Assembly: GCA_035551995.1 (NCBI GenBank)
Contig: DASZME010000013.1
Location: forward strand, 1-35,804
Direction: 5' to 3'
Length of the DNA: 35,804 nucleotides
Origin: RYN-428 sp035551995
GTDB lineage: Bacteria; Planctomycetota; Phycisphaerae; Tepidisphaerales; Tepidisphaeraceae
The notes under the pieces are model-generated. The model made no database searches. It had not been told where the DNA came from and saw nothing but the letters and a program-made list of their open reading frames with translations. Position numbers and translations under genes: made by a program. Below are positions 25,976 to 33,634 of this stretch, piece after piece. Each line of letters begins with the position of its first letter. Positions within the stretch are counted from its first letter, which is position 1.

Positions 25976-26076
25976 TTTAGCCGCCCTGCTTGCGGGACGT
26001 GTCGGGAGGCGATCGGAGTCGCATGACGCATCACAAGCTTGTCGTTTCCCGAGCACCTGCAAGCAGGACAGCTCAA
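25976..26076. repeat. Inverted pair of degenerate hairpin repeats (copy D)
   Basis: The left unit (25976-26000) read on the minus strand is ACGTCCCGCAAGCAGGGCGG followed by CTAAA, close to the family core of copies A-C. The right unit (26053-26076, plus) contains CCTGCAAGCAGG. The centres are 71 bases apart, nearly the same spacing as in the pair at 12352-12447. The pair lies 32 bases past the stop of the SGNH gene that ends at 26108. Confidence 0.5.
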
Positions 26077-26107
26077 TTAAGAAATGCTTCGCGCGCGTTT
26101 TCCATAT

Positions 26108-26905
26108 TTACTTCATCAACTCTTCCAGCGCCGGCGCCGTTGCGTCGGCCCAGATCTGATACCCCTTGGCATTGGGATGCAATGAATCGGGCATGATGTC
26201 CTTGGGAAGATTCCCGTCGGCATCAAGAAATTTGGGCCCGATGTCCAGATATTTTACGGTCTTCCCGCCGTCGTCAAGCTTGGCAAGTTCTTCGTTTATG
26301 GCTTTAATGCGGGCACGGGCGGGATCGGTGGGCTTTGGGCTGCGGGGGAAGATTCCCAGGAGCAGAACTTTGGTCTTGGGGAGTTTTGCCTTGAGTTCGT
26401 TAACGATGGCGGTATTGCCGGCGACGATTTCTTCGTTGGTGTTTCCGCCGAGGTTATTGGTGCCGATCATGAGCACGGCGACCTTTGGGCTGATGCCGTC
26501 GACTTCTCCGCGGTCCAGGCGCCACAGGACGTGCTGGGTGCGGTCTCCGCCGATGCCGATGTTGAGAGGATCGAGGCTGCCGTAGGTCTTGGCGAAGACT
26601 TCCTTCCCGCGTCCGCGCCATCCGTCGGTGATGGAATCGCCGACGAAAAGGATGCCGACTTTTCCGTCCTTGGCCTTAAGGTCGTTGAGAAATCCTTCAT
26701 GGCGTTTGACGAAGCCGGGTTCGGGCTCCTCGGGATTCTTGCGGTCGTGTTTGGGGGCAGGCTTGTCGGCCGCTTCATGCTGGGGCTGCGGCTTGGCCGG
26801 CGCCGGAGTGGGCGTGTCGGCGACCGCGCTAAACGTCACGACGCCTGAAAACAGGCAGGCGCCCAACAGCGTGCGGGACAAAATCTTCCACGGCAACTTG
26901 CTCAT
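26108..26905 (-). CDS. Secreted SGNH hydrolase, PAF-acetylhydrolase-like
   Basis: A 265-residue protein from the ATG at 26905, which has GGAG six bases upstream within GAGGAGAAACG. An N-terminal signal (LLGACLFSGVVTFSAVA) is followed by a Pro, Lys and Glu-rich linker (about 30-65) and an SGNH domain of the platelet-activating-factor-acetylhydrolase type: ILFVGDSITDGWRGRG (Ser block I), NIGIGGDRTQHVLWRL (block II Gly), VAVLMIGTNNLGGNT (block III Asn), and DSLHPNAKGYQIWA (block V Asp and His). These blocks are complete, so the enzyme is probably active. Substrates are likely esters on sugars, given the neighbours; lipid esters are possible. It is divergent from the response regulator gene. Confidence 0.9.
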   Translation of the reverse strand: MSKLPWKILSRTLLGACLFSGVVTFSAVADTPTPAPAKPQPQHEAADKPAPKHDRKNPEEPEPGFVKRHEGFLNDLKAKDGKVGILFVGDSITDGWRGRGKEVFAKTYGSLDPLNIGIGGDRTQHVLWRLDRGEVDGISPKVAVLMIGTNNLGGNTNEEIVAGNTAIVNELKAKLPKTKVLLLGIFPRSPKPTDPARARIKAINEELAKLDDGGKTVKYLDIGPKFLDADGNLPKDIMPDSLHPNAKGYQIWADATAPALEELMK

Positions 26906-27053
26906 CGTTTCTCCTCGAACAGGGGATAGAATTCCAACAACCCAACTTGGGTGCTTTTCATACTGCGGAATGGCGTGGAAGTTGCATGGCGAAAAGATCG
27001 TCGAAGCGGTAGACTTCGATTGGATCGAAGGGAATGTTTTTACAGGTGAGGAC

Positions 27054-27671
27054 ATGTCCGAATCGCCGGCGACTTTAACGTCCACGACCGCTCCACAGAA
27101 GCGTCCGATTCTGGTCGTCGATGACGAGCCGGAGATGCTTTATTCACTGAAGAATTTATTGCGGCGGGAATTCGAGGTCTTCACCGCCAAAAGCGGCGAA
27201 GAGGGAATGAAAATTCTTCAGGAACATGAGATTCATCTGGTCATGACCGACCAGCGCATGCCGCAAATGAGCGGCGTGGAACTGCTGCATCGGATGAAGA
27301 CCGAATTTCCGGGCGCCATGCGGCTGATCTTCACCGGCTATGCCGACATCAAAACGGTGATCGACGCGATCAATCACGGGAATGTTTTCCGATACATCAC
27401 CAAGCCGTGGGATCCGGAAGAATTGCTCAAATCATTGCGCGACGCCGGCAAGCGGTATGATCAGATCGTGAAGCGCAACGTGTTGTTGGAGGATCTGCGG
27501 GCCTATGAAACGCGATGTATCGCGTACGCCGACGCGCTGGTGCAGGGAAAGCTCGGGACTCTTACGCCAGACGGAAAATCCGACGGCTTAAAGCTTCTGA
27601 GCGATGGCCGGGCGCTGGCCAGCCGGTTGGACGGCGCGCTTGAACTGAGCTTGACCGATCCGATGTGCTGA
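27054..27671 (+). CDS. Response regulator receiver protein with a unique C-terminal region
   Basis: A 205-residue protein starting at the ATG at 27054, with AGGTGAGG just upstream; the frame is open far upstream inside the divergent SGNH gene but that part is antisense. Residues about 17-135 form a receiver domain with all key residues: the acidic pair D23 and D24 in ILVVDDEPEML, phospho-acceptor D66 in VMTDQRMPQ, T94 in IFTGY and K117 in ITKPWD. The C-terminal 80 residues have no recognised output domain (no DNA-binding helix-turn-helix, no GGDEF or HD-GYP). It probably works by protein-protein contact. The gene converges with the PAS kinase gene, with 16 bases between stops, which is unusual for a cognate pair but still suggestive. 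Confidence 0.9.
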   Translation: MSESPATLTSTTAPQKRPILVVDDEPEMLYSLKNLLRREFEVFTAKSGEEGMKILQEHEIHLVMTDQRMPQMSGVELLHRMKTEFPGAMRLIFTGYADIKTVIDAINHGNVFRYITKPWDPEELLKSLRDAGKRYDQIVKRNVLLEDLRAYETRCIAYADALVQGKLGTLTPDGKSDGLKLLSDGRALASRLDGALELSLTDPMC

Positions 27672-27687
27672 GCGTGTTGCGACCCAT

Positions 27688-29097
27688 TCACCCATGCGGC
27701 ATTCCCGTGGGAAGCCAGATGCTGAAACGCGATCCTTTTCCCTCGGTCGATTCCACGCTGATTTTCCCGCCATGGTCGGCGATGATTCCATGACAGATGC
27801 TCAGCCCCAGGCCCGTGCCGCGCCCCGGCGGCTTGGTGGTGAAAAACGGATCGAAAATCTTGTCGCGAATCGCCGGGGCGATTCCACACCCATCGTCGGC
27901 CACCGCGAATTCAACCCCCCCGTCCAGCGGCCGGGTGGTCACGATCACCTTGCCGTCAGGCTGGCAGGCATCCAGCGCGTTTACGATCAAATTCAGCACC
28001 ACCTGATTGAGCTTGGCGGGGAAACATCCGATCTCCGGCAGCGGCTGTAAATCGACCTCGAGATCGACCTTCGCCGCCCGCGCCCGGCCGCGCACGATGT
28101 TGCAGGTGGAGGTGACGCCGGCGTTGAGATCGACCCCTTCCTGCCGATCTCCCACCGATTCCTGGCGGGAAAAATCGCGAAGATCGCGGACGATCTGCTG
28201 AATGCGCTTGAGCCCCTCGCGCGATCGATTGAGCGTTTCGGAAAGGTTGTCGAGCGTATACGCCAGGTCGATTCGCTCGACAAGTTCACGAATCTGCCCG
28301 GCGATCTCCGCCGCCCCCGCCGACACGACCGCATCGACGGACTGGTAAAGCTTCAACAATGTTTTCAGCTCGGCGAAATCGCGCTGCAAAACGACGATAT
28401 TGTTGGTGACGAACGCCAGCGGGTTGTTGATTTCGTGCGCCACCCCCGCCACAAGCTGGCCCAGGGCGGCCAGCTTTTCGGATTGAATCAGCCGGGTGTG
28501 CGCTTCCTTGAGCGCCGTCATCGCTTCGCGCTCGGCGGCGATGGATTCCTTGAGCTTGCGGTTGCTTTCCAGCAGGTCCATCTCGGCGCGTTTTCGCTCG
28601 GTGATATCCTCGGAAATTCCCAGCAAATATTGCGGCTTACCATGATCGTCGAGCAGGGGAATCTTGCGGGTGTGTAAAATGAGCATCTTTCCCGTCGAGG
28701 TCTGAATCGACTCTTCGGGAATGTCAAGGAGCTTACCGCTTTCAAGAACCGCGCGGTCTTTGCTCGTAAAGAAATCCGCTTCATCCTTCGGAAACAGATC
28801 GTGGTCCGTTCGGCCGATCAGCTGCTCCCGCGTGAGCGACAGCATCTGCTCTTCGGCATTGTTGACGCGCACGAACCGGAGCTTTGCCGCGTCCTTCACG
28901 AAAATCATCACCGGCACATTATCGACGATCGACCGCAAAAATCGCTCGGCATGCTCGGCGTCCGCTCGCAACGCCAATTCCGCCTCCAGCTCCGTCAACC
29001 GGCGGCGAAGACGATCGTTGTCGGCGCGAAGGTCATCGGGCGCGTTGTGGCTTACGTCCACAGGCGCCGCCGCGTTGGGAGTCGAATCTCGCGACAT
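27688..29097 (-). CDS. PAS-domain sensor histidine kinase
   Basis: A 469-residue cytoplasmic kinase without membrane segments. Order: N-terminal coiled coil (about 20-50, LRRRLTELEAELALRAD), a PAS domain (about 52-170, VDNVPVMIFVKDAAKLRFV; ISEDITERKRAE is the PAC end), a helical linker, a HisKA-type dimerisation domain with phospho-acceptor H221 in LVAGVAHEINNPLAFV, and a HATPase_c domain with the N box LNLIVNALDAC, G1 DDGCGIAP, the F box FDPFFTTKP and G2 GTGLGLSICHGI. This family senses cytosolic signals through PAS. The nearest partner candidate is the convergent receiver protein at 27054-27671. Confidence 0.93.
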   Translation of the reverse strand: MSRDSTPNAAAPVDVSHNAPDDLRADNDRLRRRLTELEAELALRADAEHAERFLRSIVDNVPVMIFVKDAAKLRFVRVNNAEEQMLSLTREQLIGRTDHDLFPKDEADFFTSKDRAVLESGKLLDIPEESIQTSTGKMLILHTRKIPLLDDHGKPQYLLGISEDITERKRAEMDLLESNRKLKESIAAEREAMTALKEAHTRLIQSEKLAALGQLVAGVAHEINNPLAFVTNNIVVLQRDFAELKTLLKLYQSVDAVVSAGAAEIAGQIRELVERIDLAYTLDNLSETLNRSREGLKRIQQIVRDLRDFSRQESVGDRQEGVDLNAGVTSTCNIVRGRARAAKVDLEVDLQPLPEIGCFPAKLNQVVLNLIVNALDACQPDGKVIVTTRPLDGGVEFAVADDGCGIAPAIRDKIFDPFFTTKPPGRGTGLGLSICHGIIADHGGKISVESTEGKGSRFSIWLPTGMPHG

Positions 29098-29165
29098 AAG
29101 AATGGGGAAAAAGATCTCTCGGCCTTCGCGACGTTTTTTATCTTATCCAGTGAAACACCTGGCGT

Positions 29166-29843
29166 CTAATAGACATAGGGCGCCAATCGCCACGTTCGAC
29201 GCCGATAGGTGTGATAATCGTCGCCAAATTCGGAAATGAGCAGAACTTCTTCGGCTTCCATGCGAGTTGTCAGCAGCGCGACCATTGCGACCGCGATAAG
29301 CACGCCGACTATGCTGCGGAACGTCAGCGCCCAGCCGACGAGCGTCAGGAGTACGCCGGTATAGCTGGGGTGGCGGATGATTCGATAGCAGCCGGTGGTG
29401 TGAAGGCGATGGTTTTCCTGCAGCATGACCCAGACGCTAAAGCGCGATCCAAGCGTCCGCATGGCGGCAACGCGCAAAATGGCGCCGGCGAGGAATATCG
29501 CCAGTCCGCCCCAGCGTGCGACGTCTCCGTCGATCGTCCAGAAATTGCGTCGATCGCACCACGCCGACGCGGCCCCCATCGCAATGCCCGCGAGAAGTAA
29601 AATCGGAAGGATCCAATCATTGCCGCCGCGTCCTCGCGCGACGCCGCGCGTATTGCATCCGCACAGCGGCGTGGCCGTCGCGAGTGCCGCCAGCGCCAGG
29701 CAAACCCCCGCTCGGGCCGGACTGGCCAGCATCGGCTTCCATCCTCCCCAACCCCACGCCGCGAGGGCGACGTAGCCGACGGCAAAAATAAGTGCGGCCA
29801 GAGACAAGAAAAATTGTCCGTAAGGTTTGTGGGCTTGAGTCAT
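29166..29843 (-). CDS. Isoprenylcysteine carboxyl methyltransferase (ICMT)-like membrane protein
   Basis: About 225 residues from an ATG at 29843; the frame is open upstream to 29951 with no ribosome binding site to decide. Five to six hydrophobic segments occupy most of the protein. The C-terminal third carries the ICMT/PEMT motif: LHTTGCYRIIRHPSYTGVLL near residue 150, then TRMEAEEVLLISEFGDDYHT and YRRRTWRLAPYVY. In the family this region binds S-adenosylmethionine, and the glutamate of the EE pair is conserved. Bacterial members methylate varied small or lipid substrates, mostly unknown. A Cys-rich stretch in the N-terminal half (PLCGCNTRG) is unusual. Confidence 0.85.
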   Translation of the reverse strand: MTQAHKPYGQFFLSLAALIFAVGYVALAAWGWGGWKPMLASPARAGVCLALAALATATPLCGCNTRGVARGRGGNDWILPILLLAGIAMGAASAWCDRRNFWTIDGDVARWGGLAIFLAGAILRVAAMRTLGSRFSVWVMLQENHRLHTTGCYRIIRHPSYTGVLLTLVGWALTFRSIVGVLIAVAMVALLTTRMEAEEVLLISEFGDDYHTYRRRTWRLAPYVY

Positions 29844-30200
29844 CGTCGCAATAGTAGGTGCGATTCGGTTCGCGGCCATCAAAGGCGCGGGTGACACGCC
29901 GTGTGGGAAGAGTGGCGAAATCCATTCATGGCCGACCAGTCGATACGGCACACGGCGTATCCTCGAATCGCAAGACGGTCTCCAAGCTCAAACCTAATTT
30001 TCCCGATCCTCATGGACAAATCCCTTCCATCCGATATACTACTACCTGACAACTGCCTGCCTGATCCGTTCACCAAGCCCCGTTACGCGGTCATTGCTGA
30101 CACGATTCCAGAGCCTCAGTTGTAGCGCATCGACTTGCCCTGTCTCGGCGTTTGCCGTCGGCTTTTTGGGTGCGCATCGTCACCTGAAAGGCTGACCAGA
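29844..30200. other. Divergent intergenic region before the RNA helicase
   Basis: This is about 360 bases between divergent genes. I see no gene or RNA. The AT-richer stretch 29990-30060 (CCGATATACTACTACC) may hold promoter elements, and the stretch from about 30060 to 30200 would then be an untranslated leader. RNA helicase genes often have long leaders that control expression, but no specific structure is clear here. Confidence 0.4.
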
Positions 30201-31697
30201 ATGAAGTTTTCCGACCTTCGGCTCTCTGAGCCGATCCTTCGTGCCGTTGCATCTGAAGGTTATACCGTGGCCACTCCGATTCAGGAGCAGGCCATTCCCC
30301 ATGCCCTCAGCGGCCGCGACGTGCTGGGTTCGGCGCAAACCGGAACCGGCAAAACCGCCGCCTTCGCGTTACCCATCCTGCATAAGCTCGCGTCGGCGGC
30401 GAAGCCCGCCGGGCGATCGGTGGTGCGCTGCCTGGTGCTGGCGCCGACGCGCGAACTGGCCAACCAAACCGCCGCCGCTTTCAAAGTGTACGGCAAGAAT
30501 TTGCATTTGAAATACGCCGTCATTTACGGCGGCGTCGGGCAGAATCCGCAGGTGCAGGCGCTTCGTCAGGGCGTTGACGTTCTTGTCGCCACGCCCGGTC
30601 GATTGATGGACCTGATGAATCAGGGCCACGTCGATCTTCGCGGCGTGGAAGTGCTGGTGCTGGACGAAGCCGACCGCATGCTCGATATGGGATTCATCAA
30701 CGACATCCGCAAGATCGTCGCGAAATTGCCGGCGACGCGCCAGACGTTGTTTTTCTCCGCGACCATGCCGCCGGAGATTCGCAGCCTGGCCGACGCGCTG
30801 CTGCGCGATGCCGTCAATATACAAGTGGCGACCGTGACCACGACGGCGGAGGGCGTCGAGCAATCGCTCTATTTTGTCGGCCGGGACGATAAGGCGTCGT
30901 TGCTGGCTCACCTTTATAAGAGCCTGCCGATGTATCGGTCGATCGTGTTCACCCGCACCAAGCGCGGCGCCGATCGCGTCGTGAAACGGCTGCATGCGGC
31001 GGGTATTCACGCCGAGGCGATTCATGGCGATAAAGCCCAGGGCGCTCGCGAGCGGGCCCTAAATAACTTCCGCATGAACAAAACGCCGATCCTCGTTGCC
31101 ACTGATATCGCGTCGCGGGGGATTGACGTTGACGGCGTAACGCACGTGGTCAACTACGACCTGACCCATGAGCCGGAAACATACATCCACCGCATTGGCC
31201 GCACGGCCCGGGCAGGGGCGTCGGGCGTGGCGGTTTCATTTTGCGATCCGGAAGAAGTGGTGAATCTCAAGGCGATCGAGAAGCTGATCCGCCGGCAGAT
31301 TCCGGTGAAGAGCGAACATGCATTCAAGTCGACCGCGGCCGCGGCTTCGGCCGCTCGAACGGGCGGGCGTCCCGGTCATCCGGGGAAATTTGCGCTCCCG
31401 CCGCAAAACGGCAAGCCGCGACATCCCGCCGGCGACCGTGGGCCGCGCGCGGCCGGCGAGCGTTCGCATGAACACGTTGAGCGAACGTCGCACAGCAAGA
31501 CGCCGCACGTGGCGCACGTGCAGGAGGCCAAGCCGCAACGCGGGCCGGCCCGGCATCCGCTGGCTCATGAAACAGGCCGTGCTCCGCATTCGGCCGGTTC
31601 ACGCCCGCATCGCCCCTCGCAGCCCGGCGGCGGCGTTCCGCACGCCCGCTCCGGCGCCAATCGTGGACGCCCGGCCAGCCGCCGAAGAACGCCTTAG
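30201..31697 (+). CDS. DEAD-box ATP-dependent RNA helicase (RhlE-like) with a basic tail
   Basis: 498 residues from the ATG at 30201, chosen because MKFSDLRLSEPILRAVASEG is the standard RhlE-type N terminus; upstream codons are not protein-like. All helicase motifs are present in order: Q motif TPIQEQAIP, I AQTGTGKTAAF, Ia PTRELANQ, II DEADRMLDMGF, III FSATMP, IV SIVFTRTKRGADRV, V ATDIASRGIDVDGVTHV, VI YIHRIGRTARAG. After residue about 385 a low-complexity tail rich in Pro, His, Arg and Gly (RPGHPGKF, HPAGDRGPR, RPHRPSQPGGG) replaces a defined domain and probably binds RNA. It remodels RNA duplexes in ribosome assembly or RNA decay; cold-shock association is common for relatives. Confidence 0.94.
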   Translation: MKFSDLRLSEPILRAVASEGYTVATPIQEQAIPHALSGRDVLGSAQTGTGKTAAFALPILHKLASAAKPAGRSVVRCLVLAPTRELANQTAAAFKVYGKNLHLKYAVIYGGVGQNPQVQALRQGVDVLVATPGRLMDLMNQGHVDLRGVEVLVLDEADRMLDMGFINDIRKIVAKLPATRQTLFFSATMPPEIRSLADALLRDAVNIQVATVTTTAEGVEQSLYFVGRDDKASLLAHLYKSLPMYRSIVFTRTKRGADRVVKRLHAAGIHAEAIHGDKAQGARERALNNFRMNKTPILVATDIASRGIDVDGVTHVVNYDLTHEPETYIHRIGRTARAGASGVAVSFCDPEEVVNLKAIEKLIRRQIPVKSEHAFKSTAAAASAARTGGRPGHPGKFALPPQNGKPRHPAGDRGPRAAGERSHEHVERTSHSKTPHVAHVQEAKPQRGPARHPLAHETGRAPHSAGSRPHRPSQPGGGVPHARSGANRGRPASRRRTP

Positions 31698-31725
31698 AAA
31701 ATCCGAAATCCGAAATTTGAAATCC

Positions 31726-31773
31726 AAATCCGAATGAAGGAAACGCGCTTTGGCGTTACCTTCATTCGGATTT
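31726..31773 (+). terminator. Terminator hairpin after the RNA helicase gene
   Basis: A 15-bp perfect stem, AAATCCGAATGAAGG (31726-31740) with CCTTCATTCGGATTT (31759-31773), encloses a second short stem (ACGC/GCGT). It lies 28 bases after the helicase stop and is followed by TTGTTCGTTT, so it works as a Rho-independent terminator for the plus strand. Confidence 0.85.
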
Positions 31774-31893
31774 TGTTCGTTTCGATGGCGCGGCGCCACT
31801 CGGAGGTCGGCCCCCGGTTACAACAAACTCTGGCGGAATCGATCCCACAGAATCCAACCGCGTTTTGATCGCGCAAAGTTATTTACAGCAACG

Positions 31894-31899
31894 TATAAT
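31894..31899 (+). promoter_or_regulatory. Candidate -10 element for the DUF4058 gene
   Basis: A perfect TATAAT sits 20 bases before the DUF4058 start at 31919, after the helicase terminator. No good -35 stands at the proper distance. If it is real, the leader is very short; CGGAG follows at 31906-31910 as the ribosome binding site. Confidence 0.35.
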
Positions 31900-31918
31900 C
31901 CGCGTCGGAGACTTCAAC

Positions 31919-32674
31919 ATGCCAATACACGATTGGACCCGGGTCGATTCGGGAACATTTCATGATTTTCACCAGAGGTGGACGGTGACGCTGAGCAATG
32001 CGCTGAACGAGCGGATTCTTCCCCCCGGCTATTTCGCGATGGTGGAACAGCGGGTGGGCGGACCCATCGCCGACGTGTTGACGCTGGAATTGGCGTTGCC
32101 GGCGGGCACGACGGAGGAAGAACCCGGCGGCGGGCTGGCGGTGGCCACGTCGCCGCCGCGGGCGCAGATGACCCGACGCGCCGACTTCGAAGTTTATGCC
32201 GGTCGCGCCAGCCGCATCATGGTCCGCCATCGGCATGGCAAGGTGGTCGCCGTGGTGGAAATCGTCTCGCCGGGGAACAAACATTCGTCGGCGGAGTTTC
32301 GCGCGTTTGTGGAGAAATCCTCGGACCTGATCTGCGCGGGGGTGCACATGATGGTAATCGATCTGTTTCCGCCGACGCCACGCGACCCCGGCGGAATGGC
32401 CAGTGCGATCTGGAATCAGTTCGATAATGAGCCGATGGAACTTCCGCCCGCAAAGCCGCTGACAATCTCGTCATACGATGCGGGATTCGAGCGCGCGATG
32501 TATCTTTCCTTTGCCGAGGTCGGGGACGTTTTGCCCGATGCTCCCCTGTTTCTGCGGCCGGAAATTTACGTCAACGCCCCGTTGGAAACCTCTTACCAGG
32601 AGGCGTGGCGGTCGTTCCCGGCGCCGCTCAAGGCGTTGGTGGAACGCGTGCACGGCGACGTGTCAATCAAATAA
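31919..32674 (+). CDS. DUF4058 family protein
   Basis: A 251-residue protein from the ATG at 31919, with CGGAG eight bases upstream. The N terminus MPIHDWTRVDSGTFHDFHQR is the signature start of DUF4058, a family common in cyanobacteria and planctomycetes. Further landmarks are LVMVEQ-like FAMVEQRVGGPIADVL, RIMVRHRHGKVVAVVEIVSP and the following NKHSSAEFRAFVEK, where the ExxSPxNK-type motif resembles a PD-(D/E)xK nuclease core (VVEIVSPGNK). An endonuclease-like fold is therefore plausible but unproven. No signal peptide is present. It is preceded by a terminator and its own candidate promoter, so it is probably transcribed alone. Confidence 0.88.
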   Translation: MPIHDWTRVDSGTFHDFHQRWTVTLSNALNERILPPGYFAMVEQRVGGPIADVLTLELALPAGTTEEEPGGGLAVATSPPRAQMTRRADFEVYAGRASRIMVRHRHGKVVAVVEIVSPGNKHSSAEFRAFVEKSSDLICAGVHMMVIDLFPPTPRDPGGMASAIWNQFDNEPMELPPAKPLTISSYDAGFERAMYLSFAEVGDVLPDAPLFLRPEIYVNAPLETSYQEAWRSFPAPLKALVERVHGDVSIK

Positions 32675-32786
32675 GGGGAGCGCACCGGCGCCGCCTATGC
32701 GAGATCAGCGGCGTTCCCGGGACCAAAATGTCGGAATTTATCCGGGTCTCCCGCGCGCAACACTCCCTATTTTCAACGGGATCGGG

Positions 32787-32792
32787 TATAAT
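32787..32792 (+). promoter_or_regulatory. Candidate -10 element for the hypothetical gene at 32867
   Basis: A perfect TATAAT lies in GGGTATAATCGG, 75 bases before the start of the next gene. No clear -35 matches it; relatives often use an extended -10. Moderate support only. Confidence 0.35.
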
Positions 32793-32866
32793 CGGTGTTG
32801 AATCCATGGGCCGCGAAGCGTCAAATTGCTGATGCTTCGTAGTCCCTGTGCCTCTTCGGAGTCCCA

Positions 32867-33466
32867 ATGGCCAAGAAAGCCGATGCGCCCGTTCTTCCGC
32901 CGCCGCCGCCCGTCGTCGATGTCGAAACCTTTCTCGCGCGCGCCGGCGCCAAGGAACGGGCTAAAATTGAAAAACATCTGGCTCTGCGCGATTCGGAAGT
33001 CGGCCCGGGCTATAGCAAGCTCTGGCGGCGAATTTCGGCCGTTCTCGGCGGACTTGCTCCCATGCCGGCCCAGACCATGGGAAATCTGGCGGTTCTGTTC
33101 TTTATTCCCGACGGGAAATATCGCATGCAGGTCTTCGCTCTGGAAGACGCCGGCGACGGCAAGTTGTCGATTTATCTGCCGGACGTGATGGCGGCGGCTT
33201 TGAAAAAGAAAGTCCTCCTGAAGGAAAAGGCGCCGGGCGAGTTCAGCATCGGCGGGGCCGCGAGCTCGGTCGTGCATCTTGAACTGCTCGACGCATCCAA
33301 CACCACCTCGCCACATCCTCACGTGAAGAATCTGATCGGCTGGAACCGCAAGGCAATCCGCGTGATCCTACCCTCCACTGACGCAGACGGACCGCAGGTC
33401 GGGGCGGCCGAGGCGCTATGCGAACTCGCCGCAAAGAATTGGGCGAAGGCGCCGGTCGCGAAGTAA
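32867..33466 (+). CDS. Hypothetical protein with a Pro-rich N terminus
   Basis: I do not recognise this 199-residue protein. After a Pro-rich start (VLPPPPPVVDVETFLA) it looks globular and soluble. Landmarks are LWRRISAVLGGLAPMPAQT and NLAVLFFIPDGKYRMQVFAL near the centre, and LIGWNRKAIRVILP near the end. There is no signal peptide or membrane segment. Reading frame, codon choice and position between a candidate promoter and a strong terminator support it as a real gene. It is not visibly part of an operon. Confidence 0.75.
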   Translation: MAKKADAPVLPPPPPVVDVETFLARAGAKERAKIEKHLALRDSEVGPGYSKLWRRISAVLGGLAPMPAQTMGNLAVLFFIPDGKYRMQVFALEDAGDGKLSIYLPDVMAAALKKKVLLKEKAPGEFSIGGAASSVVHLELLDASNTTSPHPHVKNLIGWNRKAIRVILPSTDADGPQVGAAEALCELAAKNWAKAPVAK

Positions 33467-33517
33467 CGTGAACGATTCGATGGAAGTGGCACGGCGCGAT
33501 TGCAACACAACAGGTCG

Positions 33518-33576
33518 TCGATAAAACACAAAAGGACACGAAGAAAATTTCTTCGTGTCCTTTTGTGTTTTATCGA
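33518..33576. terminator. Bidirectional terminator, 29-bp perfect inverted repeat
   Basis: The arms 33518-33546 and 33548-33576 are perfect complements over 29 bp. The core is GGACACGAAG/CTTCGTGTCC, flanked by A/T-rich ends (AAAACACAAAA and TTTTGTGTTTT) that supply a T-run on either strand. It lies between two convergent genes, the hypothetical gene ending at 33466 and the desaturase gene ending at 33635, so it should terminate both. Confidence 0.92.
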
Positions 33577-33634
33577 TGAGTTGCGCTTCGATGAGTCCGA
33601 CGACTGGGCTTGGCGGTTGGTCGGACTCCCGTTT

